In this document: positions 17,574 through 27,210 of the stretch, piece by piece
How positions within the stretch are numbered: the stretch's first letter is position 1
How the letters are laid out: every line of letters starts with the position of its first letter
DNA from: Dyadobacter sp. CY345
GTDB lineage: Bacteria; Bacteroidota; Bacteroidia; Cytophagales; Spirosomataceae
Assembly: GCF_021502725.1 (NCBI RefSeq)
Contig: NZ_JAKFFS010000002.1
Coordinates: forward strand, 310,001-374,000
Reading direction: 5' to 3'
DNA length: 64,000 bases
The notes under the pieces: model-generated
Told to the model about the DNA's origin: nothing
Seen by the model: only the letters and a program-made list of their open reading frames with translations
Databases searched by the model: none
Position numbers and translations under genes: made by a program

Positions 17574-18353
17574 TTAAAGCAGATAATTTTTGAGATCGGA
17601 TTTTTTCAAAATGCGAATTCCATCGGTAACAGATTTCGCATTAACCTCTGCACCTGCCTTGGTAGTATGCGTATGATCTTTCTGAGTGAAAAACTCATTT
17701 TTTACTCTTTCCTCCCCAATAACATCATAGTTTCGTGCAACAATTTTGTACAGATCAATAAAATAGGTACTGGTAGAAAGTGCAACCTGCTCCGCCCAGA
17801 CAGTATAGCCGCTTTCGGGGATTTCTATTTTTCCATCTTTAAAAATATTACGTGGCACTGGCGAACAAACGATCGGAATGGCACCTTTTGCTTTGGCTTC
17901 GTTGATGTATTTGCGCATATACCAGCCGTAAGTATAAACGACCTCGTGTTTTTTAGTGATAAGATTATCAATTTCTTCTGTCTCCGTTCCAACACCTTTT
18001 ATACTGCCTCTGGCGCGTAAAGTGTCGTTAACTGCACTGCCGTCATTATGCCCAAATTGCATGATCACATAATCACCTTTTTTTAATTTCAACAAGACTT
18101 TTTCCCAACGGCCCTCTGTTATAAAAGTCCGGCTGCTTCTGCCTCCGATCGCATGATTTTCGATGTTTATTTTAGTAGTATCGAAAAACTGCGGTAATAA
18201 TGTTCCCCAGCCCCAAAGGCTATCCGCGCCCTTTCCAGATCCGTTTTTTACTGTGGAATCTCCGATAAGAAATAATGTCGGTTTAGCGGCTGGATTGATG
18301 GCAGCAAGTGAGACTGCCAAAGCAATAATAATCAGGAATTTAAATTTTATCAT
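17574..18353 (-). CDS. rhamnogalacturonan acetylesterase (CE12, SGNH fold)
   Basis: The 259-residue secreted protein has an N-terminal signal peptide and all SGNH blocks: nucleophile Ser in LIGDSTVKNG (near residue 33), Gly in AIGGRSSRTF, Asn in MQFGHNDG, and the Asp/His pair in KDHTHTTKAGAE near the C-terminus. CE12 enzymes remove acetyl groups from galacturonate in rhamnogalacturonan. It is likely cotranscribed with the GH105 gene and is a stand-alone version of the esterase domain fused to GH28 at 42723-45056. Confidence 0.9.
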   Translation of the reverse strand: MIKFKFLIIIALAVSLAAINPAAKPTLFLIGDSTVKNGSGKGADSLWGWGTLLPQFFDTTKINIENHAIGGRSSRTFITEGRWEKVLLKLKKGDYVIMQFGHNDGSAVNDTLRARGSIKGVGTETEEIDNLITKKHEVVYTYGWYMRKYINEAKAKGAIPIVCSPVPRNIFKDGKIEIPESGYTVWAEQVALSTSTYFIDLYKIVARNYDVIGEERVKNEFFTQKDHTHTTKAGAEVNAKSVTDGIRILKKSDLKNYLL

Positions 18354-18502
18354 GCGTCAGAAAATATAATAATCGGCCTTCGATGGTCAGGATAGTAACG
18401 GAAAAGCGGAACAGATTTTTATCATGAAAATTTATATTATTCACGATTGGAATGTAAAATTATAGTTAAACGTAGTATGACCTTCCTGTTGTCACCTGTA
18501 TG

Positions 18503-20290
18503 CTATTTTTTCATCCTGTATATCACCATCTCGTAATCAGAGCTGTTGAAGGGATTTCTTGTTGCCAGATGAAATTTTTTTGGTCCGGCAATTATCTCAC
18601 CGGCATATTTATTTCTCAATGCGTCAAAACCAGTTGATGGAAGAATAAGATATTCTGTTTTATATTGAATTTTTAACTTACGATCGAGTTCTTCGGCTTC
18701 TTTTTTATTTTCCATCGAGGTGAAATATAGATATTCCCAGGGAAAATAATTTCTGGCAATAAAGGCTCTTGATCTGCTCGTCATACAAATTCGCGCATCA
18801 GGTGGTAAAACTTCATCGATCCATTTATTTTCAGCATAGCCGTTGGATGCTTTTAGCATCACTTTTTCTCTTCCGGAATCAGAAAATATTGACGGCGCCA
18901 GATTATAAATTCCTATTAAAAGCAGCGGGAGTATACAGAATAATTGAAGCCTGGCTGCAAGAATAAAATATTTATAAATTTTGCTTTTATAAAAAGTTGA
19001 GATAGCCAGTGGAACTGACCATAATACAGGTTCAAGGAGAAAGCGCGACGATACTTGTCCGCCAATCAAAATTAAAAAAATCAATGCGCTTATGCTGATC
19101 ACTTCAAATTTGTAATACCGAAATAGAAAAGGTAGCAGTCCAAGAGTTATAGCTGAAATCCCAACCAACGTCGAAAGTTTGCCAATAGAATTGGTGTAGA
19201 CCAAACTGATCGGAAAAGGATAGGATGAGTCGCTGTATGCCTTGATATATTGATACAACTTGACGACAATCGGGTCAGCATTTGGCATGAAAAGCTCTAG
19301 TAATGGAGACAGCGGATCGCCCAGATAAAACCATTTGAAAACAAGCTGAGGTCCGAGAATAACAGCACCTAAAAAAAACAGCTTCACCAGCATTCCAAAA
19401 GGATTTACCCCGACTGGGTTTTTAAGAATTAACAGTAATACCAACGAAGCGAAACTTAGTAAAAATGAATACTTAATACCTGCTGCAAAAAATAATACGG
19501 ACAAAAAGAGCGTAAGTTTTCCTGATGTAAAATTGTTTGTGCTGCATAGGTAAAGAAAGCAAAGCGATGTGCATAAAATCCCGGTAAGCTGATGTTTTTG
19601 ATTTGGTATCAGAAAAAGGAGAACGGGAATTCCCAGAAAAATGGTGATCAGGTCTGACTTTTGACCGGAATCTATACAGCTAACAGAAGCATTTAAAAAG
19701 AAACCTAAACCAATGATCTGGATAAACGCACCGAATTGAGGACAGCCGTTTGCAACTCCGATAAGATTTAACATCTCACCAAATCCGCCCATTCGAAAAT
19801 GTATATTATCAGGATTATAGTAAATGCTATGGTTTTTTAAAATTTCCACAGGCAAAGCCAGATGATAACTTAGCGAGTCAGCATCCGTGGGAACCGACAG
19901 AGATAAAAGCAGGTAACAAAAAAAAATGAAAATCAGGATGTACCTAAGATAACTGAACGCTGGTTTTGGGTAAGGAGCAGAACGTAAGTTGAGACTAACG
20001 TCTAGCGCAGAACGTTTTGTTATCAATAAAAATGCAGCTGCCAACATAATGGTCCATATCAATCCCTGAAAGACGAAGATTGTGGCGAGCGACAGCAGGC
20101 AAATGATCCAGGTCGTCCAGCTCAAAACCAAAAGCCCTGCAAAAAAATACATTGCCTGAAAAACGGGCGTGTGATCTTTTACAATTTTTTTTCCTGCAAA
20201 ATCCGCTACAATGGCCACGCTTAGCCCCAGAATGATCGTTAGCAGCGTAGAAAGTGGGGCAGGAATTAGGTAGGAATTAAGTGTGTGCAT
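18503..20290 (-). CDS. polytopic membrane protein, GT-C-like
   Basis: The 595-residue protein has about twelve predicted membrane helices over residues 10-480 and a C-terminal soluble part of about 110 residues. After the fourth helix the first long loop contains VPTDADSLSYHLALPVEIL, a position and composition typical of the acidic loop of GT-C glycosyltransferases. YYNPDNIHFRMGGFGEMLNL follows. No exact family is recognised. The start is 10 nt after the stop of the helicase gene, so the two are probably in one transcript. A role in transferring a sugar from a lipid carrier is inference only. Confidence 0.6.
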   Translation of the reverse strand: MHTLNSYLIPAPLSTLLTIILGLSVAIVADFAGKKIVKDHTPVFQAMYFFAGLLVLSWTTWIICLLSLATIFVFQGLIWTIMLAAAFLLITKRSALDVSLNLRSAPYPKPAFSYLRYILIFIFFCYLLLSLSVPTDADSLSYHLALPVEILKNHSIYYNPDNIHFRMGGFGEMLNLIGVANGCPQFGAFIQIIGLGFFLNASVSCIDSGQKSDLITIFLGIPVLLFLIPNQKHQLTGILCTSLCFLYLCSTNNFTSGKLTLFLSVLFFAAGIKYSFLLSFASLVLLLILKNPVGVNPFGMLVKLFFLGAVILGPQLVFKWFYLGDPLSPLLELFMPNADPIVVKLYQYIKAYSDSSYPFPISLVYTNSIGKLSTLVGISAITLGLLPFLFRYYKFEVISISALIFLILIGGQVSSRFLLEPVLWSVPLAISTFYKSKIYKYFILAARLQLFCILPLLLIGIYNLAPSIFSDSGREKVMLKASNGYAENKWIDEVLPPDARICMTSRSRAFIARNYFPWEYLYFTSMENKKEAEELDRKLKIQYKTEYLILPSTGFDALRNKYAGEIIAGPKKFHLATRNPFNSSDYEMVIYRMKK

Positions 20291-20300
20291 TGCGAATTTG

Positions 20301-21443
20301 TCAATATCCCATCAAATCCAGATCAAAAGTTTCAGTCATTTCAACACGTTTTCCCATCTTTTTCTGGATAATTTTCCAGTGATGTGCTTCTTCCGGTGTG
20401 ATCAGAGAAATGGCTTCACCTGTGGCTTCGGCGCGACCAGTACGACCGATACGGTGAATATAATCTTTGGGTGAGCGTGGCAATTCAAAATTGATTACGT
20501 GCGGTAAAAACTGGATATCAATACCTCTGGAAACGAGATCCGTCGCTACCATAACGGTCAGTTTTCCAGATTTGAATTTGTTCAAAACCTCTGTCCTCGC
20601 TCCCTGGCTTTTTTTGCTGTGCATAGCAGCTGCCTGAATTCCGTTCTTTTCAAGTTTTACAACAAGATTGTCGGCCGTTCTGGTCGAAGAAACAAAAACC
20701 AGCACCTGCTTCATTTCCCCATGTTTGATCAGGTATCGAAGTAATGGACCTTTTCTTTCCGGATCAACGAAATATCCACTCTGTTTGATCAGATCCAGGT
20801 TTTGCTCTTCCTCTGCAATCTCGATGGTCAGCGGATTTTTAAGAATGCTTTTATTTATTTTATCAACTTCATCTCCCAGGGTTGCGGAAAATAATATGCT
20901 TTGACGCTTTTTAGGAAGCAGGAAAAAAATATCTTTCATTTCCTCCGCAAAACCAAGGTTCAACATTTTATCAGCTTCATCCAAAACAAGAATTTCGGTT
21001 TCGGAAATATTGAGTGCTTTGTGCGACAATAGATCAATCAAACGCCCCGGCGTAGCGATCAGAATTTCGACGCCTTGCATTGATATCATCTGCGGATTGA
21101 TAGAAACACCGCCATATACCGCCAGCGTTTTTACCTTTCTCGGAAGTTTTTCTCCAAAAGTTTGAAAAACAACGCCTATTTGAACGGCAAGTTCCCGGGT
21201 TGGTACCAAAACGAGCGCAGTGATGTATCTGTTTTTCGGAGCACTTTTCGTTTGAAACATTTCCAGAATAGGCAATACAAAACTGGCTGTTTTTCCCGAA
21301 CCGGTTTTAGCAATTCCCAAAATATCTTTCCCTTCCAAAATTGCCGGAATTGCTTCCTGCTGAATCGGATATGGTTGAGTATAATTTTGTTCTGCTATGG
21401 TTTTTAATAAGGGTTCGGATAAGCCGAGTTTTTGGAAAGACAT
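20301..21443 (-). CDS. DEAD-box RNA helicase (RhlE-like)
   Basis: The start is set at the ATG at 21443, since the 13 upstream codons have no family counterpart; the protein is 380 residues. All core motifs are present in order: Q motif (YTQPYPIQQEAIP), AKTGSGKT, PTRELA, TPGRLID, DEAD, SAT, and HRIGRTGRAEATGEA. It ends soon after the helicase core (ETFDLDLMGY) without the basic tail usual in RhlE, so RNA targeting must come from the core or partners. It probably acts in RNA remodelling or ribosome assembly. Confidence 0.92.
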   Translation of the reverse strand: MSFQKLGLSEPLLKTIAEQNYTQPYPIQQEAIPAILEGKDILGIAKTGSGKTASFVLPILEMFQTKSAPKNRYITALVLVPTRELAVQIGVVFQTFGEKLPRKVKTLAVYGGVSINPQMISMQGVEILIATPGRLIDLLSHKALNISETEILVLDEADKMLNLGFAEEMKDIFFLLPKKRQSILFSATLGDEVDKINKSILKNPLTIEIAEEEQNLDLIKQSGYFVDPERKGPLLRYLIKHGEMKQVLVFVSSTRTADNLVVKLEKNGIQAAAMHSKKSQGARTEVLNKFKSGKLTVMVATDLVSRGIDIQFLPHVINFELPRSPKDYIHRIGRTGRAEATGEAISLITPEEAHHWKIIQKKMGKRVEMTETFDLDLMGY

Positions 21444-21643
21444 AAATTTCTGGACTGTTGTGGAAAATGATAAGTCGAACAATTTTTACTTGCTCGCTAC
21501 AAATATACCAATAAGCCAGCTATCCTTTTTCAGTAACGGGAAAATCCAGCTTTCGAAACAAAATGCCGGTGAAGAATTTTTAACAAAATAACGATTTCAA
21601 ATACAGTATTATCAAAGTCTGACAGCTATTATTACTTTCCAAA

Positions 21644-23239
21644 ATGATACTAAACCGACGAGAATTTTTAGAAAAAGTAGGGTTTGGCGCCCTTCAGGTT
21701 GGATTGATCAGCCAACTAACTTCATCAACCTGGGCTTCGTCTGCTGTGAATACAGGTTTGCCAAGAAGTCTGCCGGAAGCACAGGGCGTAAGTTCGAAAG
21801 GCATTCTGGATTTTGTAAGCGCAGTGGAAACAAAAAATCTCAACCTGCATAGCCTGATGATTGTCCGTCATGGAAACATTGTGGCCGAAGGCTGGTGGGG
21901 ACCTTATGCCCCTGATCTCAAACATACACTTTATTCGCTGAGCAAAAGTTTCACATCTACCGCAATAGGGATGGCTGTCGCGGAAGGGAAGTTGACTGTG
22001 GAAGATAAAGTCGTGTCGTTTTTCCCGAAAGATCTTCCTGCAACGGTGAGTCCTAACCTGGCTGCGATGCGGGTAAAGGATCTGCTAACGATGTCAACCG
22101 GGCATGATACGGACAGTACGCCTGCGCTGCGAAATTCTAATGAAACCAACTGGGTGAAAAGTTTTCTGGCGTTTCCGGTTGAGCATGAACCGGGGACTTT
22201 TTTTGTCTATAACAGCGGCGCAACTTATATGCTTTCCGCAATTATTCAAAAATTGACAGGAGAAAATGTGCTGACTTATCTCACGCCACGACTTTTTAAA
22301 CCATTAAATATTGTAGGCGCAGATTGGGAAGTTGATCCAAACGGAATCAATACCGGCGGGTGGGGACTGCGTTTAAAAACCGAAGACATAGCAAAGTTTG
22401 GCCAGCTGCTGATCCAAAAGGGCATGTGGAACGGGAAAAGATTGCTGGCTGAGAACTGGATAAAAGATGCCACAAGTTTTCAGGTGCAGTCCAAAGGCGG
22501 CTCCCGGAAAAAAGAGGAAAATGATTGGCTACAAGGATATGGATATCAATTCTGGCGTTGTCGCCATGATGCTTTCCGGGGTGACGGCGCCTATGGTCAA
22601 TATTGCATTGTACTGCCCAAAGAAGATCTGGTCGTCGCCATAACCAGTGAAACTGCCGATATGCAGGGTATTCTTGATCAGGTTTGGGACCATATTTTAC
22701 CAGCACTAAGTACAAAGCCAATCGCTGCCGATAAACCTGGAAGGGTGGAGTTGAAAGAGAAACTATCCAAGCTTGCTCTTCCTGTGGTGCAGGGAAAACC
22801 TGTCTCAGAACTTGTTGGGGCCGTAAGTGGAAAAAATTATGCGATTGATGAAAATAAATTGTCAGTTAGCAGCATCTCGCTCACTTTCAAAGAAGGTGGA
22901 TGTGATTTTAAAATGAGAGATGATAAGGGAGAGCATCTGGTGAGCTGTGGAATTGGCAAATGGAATCACGGCGTCACAGATATCAGCACTTTGCCATTAA
23001 AACTTACACAGACGATTATTCCTGGCGAGACGAAAACGAAGATCGCAGCAAGCGGCGCATGGACTGATGAGAATACTTTTGAAATGACGTGGCGGTTTAT
23101 TGAAACGGCGCATTATGAAATTGTCAAGTGCAAGTTTGATAAAGGTAATCTTGAAACCGAGTTTTTGAGAAGTCTCGCTATTTTGGGAAATACAAAAGAT
23201 GCCCGTCCGGTTTTGAAGGGGAAATTAGCAGTAAACTAA
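21644..23239 (+). CDS. serine hydrolase, class C beta-lactamase/esterase family
   Basis: The 531-residue exported protein begins with a signal peptide preceded by RREFLEKVGFGALQ, which resembles Tat-targeted leaders. The active site SxxK is Ser98-Leu-Ser-Lys101 (YSLSKSF), and Tyr186 lies in FFVYNSGATYML. The catalytic domain ends near residue 360 (VVAITSETADMQGILDQVW). A further 170-residue beta-rich region follows. Such proteins are mostly esterases or D-aminopeptidases, not antibiotic-resistance enzymes. It is closed by the terminator at 23289-23318. Confidence 0.88.
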   Translation: MILNRREFLEKVGFGALQVGLISQLTSSTWASSAVNTGLPRSLPEAQGVSSKGILDFVSAVETKNLNLHSLMIVRHGNIVAEGWWGPYAPDLKHTLYSLSKSFTSTAIGMAVAEGKLTVEDKVVSFFPKDLPATVSPNLAAMRVKDLLTMSTGHDTDSTPALRNSNETNWVKSFLAFPVEHEPGTFFVYNSGATYMLSAIIQKLTGENVLTYLTPRLFKPLNIVGADWEVDPNGINTGGWGLRLKTEDIAKFGQLLIQKGMWNGKRLLAENWIKDATSFQVQSKGGSRKKEENDWLQGYGYQFWRCRHDAFRGDGAYGQYCIVLPKEDLVVAITSETADMQGILDQVWDHILPALSTKPIAADKPGRVELKEKLSKLALPVVQGKPVSELVGAVSGKNYAIDENKLSVSSISLTFKEGGCDFKMRDDKGEHLVSCGIGKWNHGVTDISTLPLKLTQTIIPGETKTKIAASGAWTDENTFEMTWRFIETAHYEIVKCKFDKGNLETEFLRSLAILGNTKDARPVLKGKLAVN

Positions 23240-23288
23240 ATAAAACATTACTCCGAAATTAATCTGGCATTATTATTTAAAGATGAGA

Positions 23289-23318
23289 GCGTCAGTCAAT
23301 GTGACTGATGCTTTTTTT
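23289..23318 (+). terminator. rho-independent terminator
   Basis: GCGTCAGTCA pairs with TGACTGATGC (10 bp, one G-T pair) around a 3-nt loop, followed by seven T residues. Confidence 0.88.
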
Positions 23319-23337
23319 GATGCAAATAGACCTGATT

Positions 23338-24606
23338 ATGAAAAGAATAAACCTGATTATTGCCTGTACACTTGCAGGCGCAACTTTATTTGGTTGTGGA
23401 AATAAGGAAGAAAAACAAACGGCGGAAAGTGGCGCGGACACGACGCTGACCGAAGAACAAACGGCTGTCGACAGCGTAACCCTGCCGGCTCCATTTGCTA
23501 CAAAGTCAACAGAACAAAGACCGGAAGTTGAAGGTTGGAAAGGTAACCAAATGCCGAAAGCTCCGGAAGGTTTTGTCGTAACGAAATATGCGGACAAGCT
23601 TGACAATCCACGCTGGACTTACCAAGCGCCAAACGGAGATGTTTTCGTTGCAGAATCGGCAACGAAAAAAAGTGCGGACAGAATTACACTTCTTCGTGAT
23701 GCAAATAAAGATGGAATCCCGGAAATGCGAGAAATTTTCATCGAGAAATTAAAGCAGCCATTTGGAATGCTGATACTAAAAAATTATTTTTATGTAGCTA
23801 ATACAGATGGAGTTACGCGTTATCCATACAAAGAGGGCGATACAAAAATCACAGGAAAAGGGGAGAAGATTCTTGAACTTCCTGCCGGCGGGTATAACAA
23901 CCACTGGACAAGAAATTTGCTTCCGAATGCCAACGGATCGAAAATTTATGTTTCTGTTGGGTCTGCAAGTAATGTTGCGGAACACGGTATGGACGAGGAG
24001 GTAAGACGTGCGAATATTTTGCAGATTAATCCTGATGGAACAGGAGAGAAGGTATATGCAAGCGGACTGAGAAATCCGGTTGGAATGGATTGGGCACCAG
24101 GGACGAATGTCTTGTATACTGCGGTAAATGAAAGAGATGAATTAGGAGATGAGCTGGTGCCGGATTATTTAACAAGCGTGAAAGAAGGTGGATTTTACGG
24201 CTGGCCATATTCCTATTTTGGTAATCATCCTGATCCACGTATGAAAGGTGAAGGGAAAGAGCTGGTTGCTAAGGCAATTGTTCCTGATGTTGCGCTTGGA
24301 TCACATACGGCTTCTTTGGGCCTGGCTTTTTATGATAAAGACAAGTTTCCGGCAAAATATCAAAAAGGCGCTTTTGTTGGACAACACGGATCATGGAACC
24401 GCTCAAAAATATCTGGTTATAAAGTAGTTTTTGTTCCGTTTAAAAACGGAAAGCCGTCAGGAAAACCAGAAGATTTTTTAACTGGATTTGTTGAGAGCGA
24501 AGAAAAAGTTTTCGGTCGTCCTGTTGGTATTACTGTGTTGAACGATGGTTCAATGTTGGTGAATGACGATGAAGGAAAAACGATATGGCGTGTAAGTGCC
24601 AAATAA
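23338..24606 (+). CDS. PQQ-dependent sugar dehydrogenase-like lipoprotein (sorbosone dehydrogenase type)
   Basis: The ATG at 23338 starts a lipoprotein signal peptide (ATLFGC, Cys20), giving 423 residues; the ten upstream codons are unlikely. A low-complexity Thr/Glu linker precedes a beta-propeller: GGYNNHWTRNLLPNANG near residue 185, ASGLRNPVGMDWAPG near 240, GSHTASLGLAFYDKDKFP near 320 and VGQHGSWNRSKISGYKVVFVPF near 345. The conserved His and Arg residues match the sorbosone dehydrogenase family. Its substrate is unknown. It is distinct from the GSDH-type protein at 10732, so the window holds two classes of periplasmic propeller dehydrogenases. Confidence 0.88.
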   Translation: MKRINLIIACTLAGATLFGCGNKEEKQTAESGADTTLTEEQTAVDSVTLPAPFATKSTEQRPEVEGWKGNQMPKAPEGFVVTKYADKLDNPRWTYQAPNGDVFVAESATKKSADRITLLRDANKDGIPEMREIFIEKLKQPFGMLILKNYFYVANTDGVTRYPYKEGDTKITGKGEKILELPAGGYNNHWTRNLLPNANGSKIYVSVGSASNVAEHGMDEEVRRANILQINPDGTGEKVYASGLRNPVGMDWAPGTNVLYTAVNERDELGDELVPDYLTSVKEGGFYGWPYSYFGNHPDPRMKGEGKELVAKAIVPDVALGSHTASLGLAFYDKDKFPAKYQKGAFVGQHGSWNRSKISGYKVVFVPFKNGKPSGKPEDFLTGFVESEEKVFGRPVGITVLNDGSMLVNDDEGKTIWRVSAK

Positions 24607-24634
24607 GAAATTAGTTTTGAGGAATAAAATAGAT

Positions 24635-24664
24635 GGCCTGATCCGGATGGATCAGGCCTTTTTT
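24635..24664 (+). terminator. rho-independent terminator
   Basis: A perfect 10-bp stem (GGCCTGATCC and GGATCAGGCC) around GGAT is followed by six T residues, 28 nt after the dehydrogenase stop. Confidence 0.9.
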
Positions 24665-24676
24665 GTCTTATTTATA

Positions 24677-25489
24677 TTAATCGTTCGTCGTGATTGTCTG
24701 CTCTACCAAGGTCGATAAGATTTCAACGACGCCATTCTCATCATTACTTTTCGCAATAAATCTTGCCACACTTTTTACATCTTCATGCGCATTGGCCATT
24801 GCATAAGAATGATATGCCTTTTGGAGCATTTCAACATCGTTGAAATAATCACCGAAAACCATGGTTTCTTCAAAAGTAACCCCGAATTTTTCCTGCAATA
24901 CCTCCATGGCTTTTCCTTTATTTGCCTGTTTGTGCGAAATGTCCAGCCAAATCGGGCCTGATACCTTCACCTGCAAAGTTTCCTGAAGGTGTTTGAAATG
25001 CGGATAACTATTAGCTTCTGAACCTGCCAAATCGCAAAGCGTGAACTTTAAAAACTGGTCGTCCTCTACTGCCAGTAAATCTTCAACGATCTCATATCGC
25101 TCAAAATATAATTTCAGATGGTCAAGAAATTCAGGTTCTGAACTTTCGACATACGCTCTTTTCTTTCCACAAATAACTGCATAAGTGCCGCCAATTTCTC
25201 TGGCTTTCACGATAAGGTCCCGCACAATTTGCTGATCCATATCCTGAACATGAATTTCTTCATTCTGGTAAACGACATAACTTCCGTTTTCCGCAGCAAA
25301 AATGACCTCATCCTTAACCTCATCCAGCGTTTTTAAAAGATTGTAATACTGCCTTCCGCTGGCTGCGACAAAAATAATTCCCTGCTCTTTCAACTTTCTG
25401 AAAACAGGCAAAAATGAATCATTTAACTCATGTTTTGAATTGAGAAGCGTCCCGTCCATGTCGGTTGCAACCAGCTTAATATCTGACAT
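24677..25489 (-). CDS. Cof-type HAD-IIB phosphatase
   Basis: This 270-residue cytoplasmic protein has the four HAD motifs: nucleophile Asp in ATDMDGTLLNS at residues 8-18, Ser/Thr in VAASGRQYYN, Lys in HKQANKGKAMEVL, and the acidic pair in GDYFNDVEML. A C2B cap domain lies between the second and third motifs. Members dephosphorylate sugar phosphates, flavin or thiamin intermediates; the substrate cannot be read from sequence. It is convergent with the dehydrogenase gene across the terminator at 24635. Confidence 0.9.
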   Translation of the reverse strand: MSDIKLVATDMDGTLLNSKHELNDSFLPVFRKLKEQGIIFVAASGRQYYNLLKTLDEVKDEVIFAAENGSYVVYQNEEIHVQDMDQQIVRDLIVKAREIGGTYAVICGKKRAYVESSEPEFLDHLKLYFERYEIVEDLLAVEDDQFLKFTLCDLAGSEANSYPHFKHLQETLQVKVSGPIWLDISHKQANKGKAMEVLQEKFGVTFEETMVFGDYFNDVEMLQKAYHSYAMANAHEDVKSVARFIAKSNDENGVVEILSTLVEQTITTND

Positions 25490-25648
25490 TTTAATGTATT
25501 TATTGATCTATATACAAAGAACGCTGAGTGTGGCGAAAAAATCGCAAAGGAGAAGAAAATTTGTGTTAATGAGACACTTAAAAATTAGTGTAAGGCAATT
25601 CTGTTTAGATTAAAGTTTTTTAAAATTACGGCTAAGAGAAATGACGGA

Positions 25649-25843
25649 TCATACCGATTCATATTCCACTTTTGAGGGTTGAATGGAAGTTTTTGATGCT
25701 TCTAATATTTCAATTCCGACAAGTTGTCCGTCAGCTGTATAATCCAGGATGACGCCCTTTTTTTCTTCGTCAGATTCAGCAATTGCTAGATCGCTTAGTC
25801 TGATATAAAGAATATCAGTTTCTTTATCGTATTTAACTTTCAT
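25649..25843 (-). CDS. DUF2283 small protein
   Basis: The 64-residue protein matches DUF2283: KVKYDKETDILYIRLSD at the N-terminus, then a short strand pattern ending in GVILDYTADGQLVGIEILEAS. Its start overlaps the upstream DUF4258 gene by 4 nt (ATGA), so the pair is translationally coupled. DUF2283 proteins commonly follow DUF4258 or BrnT-like genes, and a toxin-antitoxin or regulatory role has been suggested for such pairs, but I know of no proof. Confidence 0.85.
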   Translation of the reverse strand: MKVKYDKETDILYIRLSDLAIAESDEEKKGVILDYTADGQLVGIEILEASKTSIQPSKVEYESV

Positions 25844-26094
25844 TCGTATTTTGAAAATTTAGTAGTTCGATAAACGGTTTTAATCAAGTTAGGTATTTTG
25901 TTTGAATTCACAAAAACACGTACCAAATAATCGAAACCATCTGGGAATACTACGGTTTTCTGATAAATGAATTGACCGTCCTCTAATTCTTCAACTTTCT
26001 GCGGATAAGAGACTACATCTTGAACAATGTTCTGTGAAATCCCTCTGATTTGGATTTGTTCAGCCGCATGTTTTGATAATATAAATTTTGGCAT
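25840..26094 (-). CDS. DUF4258 small protein
   Basis: The 84-residue protein matches DUF4258: LSKHAAEQIQIRGIS at residues 6-20 with the conserved His and Arg, a central VVFPDGFDYLVRVFVN strand pair, and the terminal KTVYRTTKFSKYE. The fold is similar to small RNase-like toxins of the BrnT/RelE type. It is the first gene of a two-gene unit with the overlapping DUF2283 gene. Confidence 0.83.
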   Translation of the reverse strand: MPKFILSKHAAEQIQIRGISQNIVQDVVSYPQKVEELEDGQFIYQKTVVFPDGFDYLVRVFVNSNKIPNLIKTVYRTTKFSKYE

Positions 26095-26188
26095 AGTCTA
26101 TCGGATATACCAGTTAGACTACTTTTATATTGCTTTGTAACAAAATCTTATAAGTATCAAATTCATAAGACATTTAGAAATTACATAA

Positions 26189-26217
26189 AATGCCTTTGTA
26201 TTTTATACAAAGGCATT
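26189..26217 (-). terminator. terminator of the phytanoyl-CoA dioxygenase-type gene
   Basis: Read on the minus strand, AATGCCTTTGTAT pairs perfectly with ATACAAAGGCATT around a 3-nt loop and runs into TTTATG. It lies 22 nt after the stop at 26239. Confidence 0.75.
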
Positions 26218-26238
26218 CTGGGAAATAAATAACTTCTA

Positions 26239-27210
26239 TTACCACTTATTCAACCCCAACAATTTCCTCCCCAAATCCGACAATTCAGCCGTTTTATATT
26301 TTGTTTTTTCCCAATTCCTTGGATCGCCCGGGAAAGCGTAACCTTCCGGTGCTTGTCTTTCTTTCCATGAATTTATTCTCCACTGGCGCAATTCTTCGTT
26401 ATCTTCCTGAGCCGGCATCATTGCGATATATTGCGCTAAACGGAATTTGTTTTCACTTCTGTTTGGTCTGATTCCGTGTGGCTGAGAACTATTGAAGATC
26501 AACAGATCGCCTGCATTCATTTTTACCTTAACCAATTCAAAACCTGTAATATCCGGTTGAAAATGGTTACGATCTTCGGGCTGAGTCAATTTCCAGGTAT
26601 CATATGTTCTGAATAATTCAGGGATACATTGGAACCCGCCCATATTTTCGTCGTCCTGATCAGCCAAAGCCAAAACACCCTGAACATTTTGTGGTTTTGT
26701 TTCAGGATCATAATCCCAATGGATAAAACCTTTATAATCAAAACCTGGTCGTAACGGCAAATTCAGATTGGCGCGGTCGATAGTGACCCATAATTTTTCC
26801 GTTCCCCATATATCAGTGAATGCATCATGAACTTTCGGGAACTGACGATTATCCCACATGTATTGATGATTATAAACTTCCACCATGCCGGTATTTGTAA
26901 GCTCCTTCATTTTCATTTCGGCGCGCGGCGACGTGTACCAGGTTTCAGGATCATTCGGGTCCTTTTCTTCAAATTCCCAGAGAAAATCTGCCAGCTTTTT
27001 TACCTGATCTTTCGGGACGGCATCCTTGACAACGATGTATCCGTTGGTAATCCAGAATTGCCAGTCGTCCTCGCTCAGCAGCCGCAAAGGTTTTCCGTTA
27101 CTTCTATCATTCAATTTCACGCTGCTGGATTTGGCCGTGGAAGGATTGCCGGGAATATCTTTATGTGCGTTGGAAGGCGCCATCGTTGGAGTCATATTTT
27201 GGTGTTCCAT
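26239..27210 (-). CDS. phytanoyl-CoA dioxygenase (PhyH) family protein
   Basis: The 323-residue cytoplasmic protein is an Fe(II)/2-oxoglutarate oxygenase. The HxD pair is in GFIHWDYDPE near residue 170, the distal His in NSSQPHGIRPN near residue 235, and the 2-oxoglutarate-binding Arg likely in ENKFRLAQYI shortly after. The start of the domain (DDWQFWITNGYIVVKDAVP) is typical. The substrate is unknown; bacterial members hydroxylate small molecules. It is divergent from the AraC regulator at 27438 with a 227-nt shared promoter region, so AraC control is plausible. Confidence 0.9.
   Translation of the reverse strand: MEHQNMTPTMAPSNAHKDIPGNPSTAKSSSVKLNDRSNGKPLRLLSEDDWQFWITNGYIVVKDAVPKDQVKKLADFLWEFEEKDPNDPETWYTSPRAEMKMKELTNTGMVEVYNHQYMWDNRQFPKVHDAFTDIWGTEKLWVTIDRANLNLPLRPGFDYKGFIHWDYDPETKPQNVQGVLALADQDDENMGGFQCIPELFRTYDTWKLTQPEDRNHFQPDITGFELVKVKMNAGDLLIFNSSQPHGIRPNRSENKFRLAQYIAMMPAQEDNEELRQWRINSWKERQAPEGYAFPGDPRNWEKTKYKTAELSDLGRKLLGLNKW

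Noticed and set aside
21644..23239. Antibiotic resistance class C beta-lactamase
   Set aside because: The long C-terminal region and the sequence around Tyr186 fit esterase or peptidase relatives better than AmpC.
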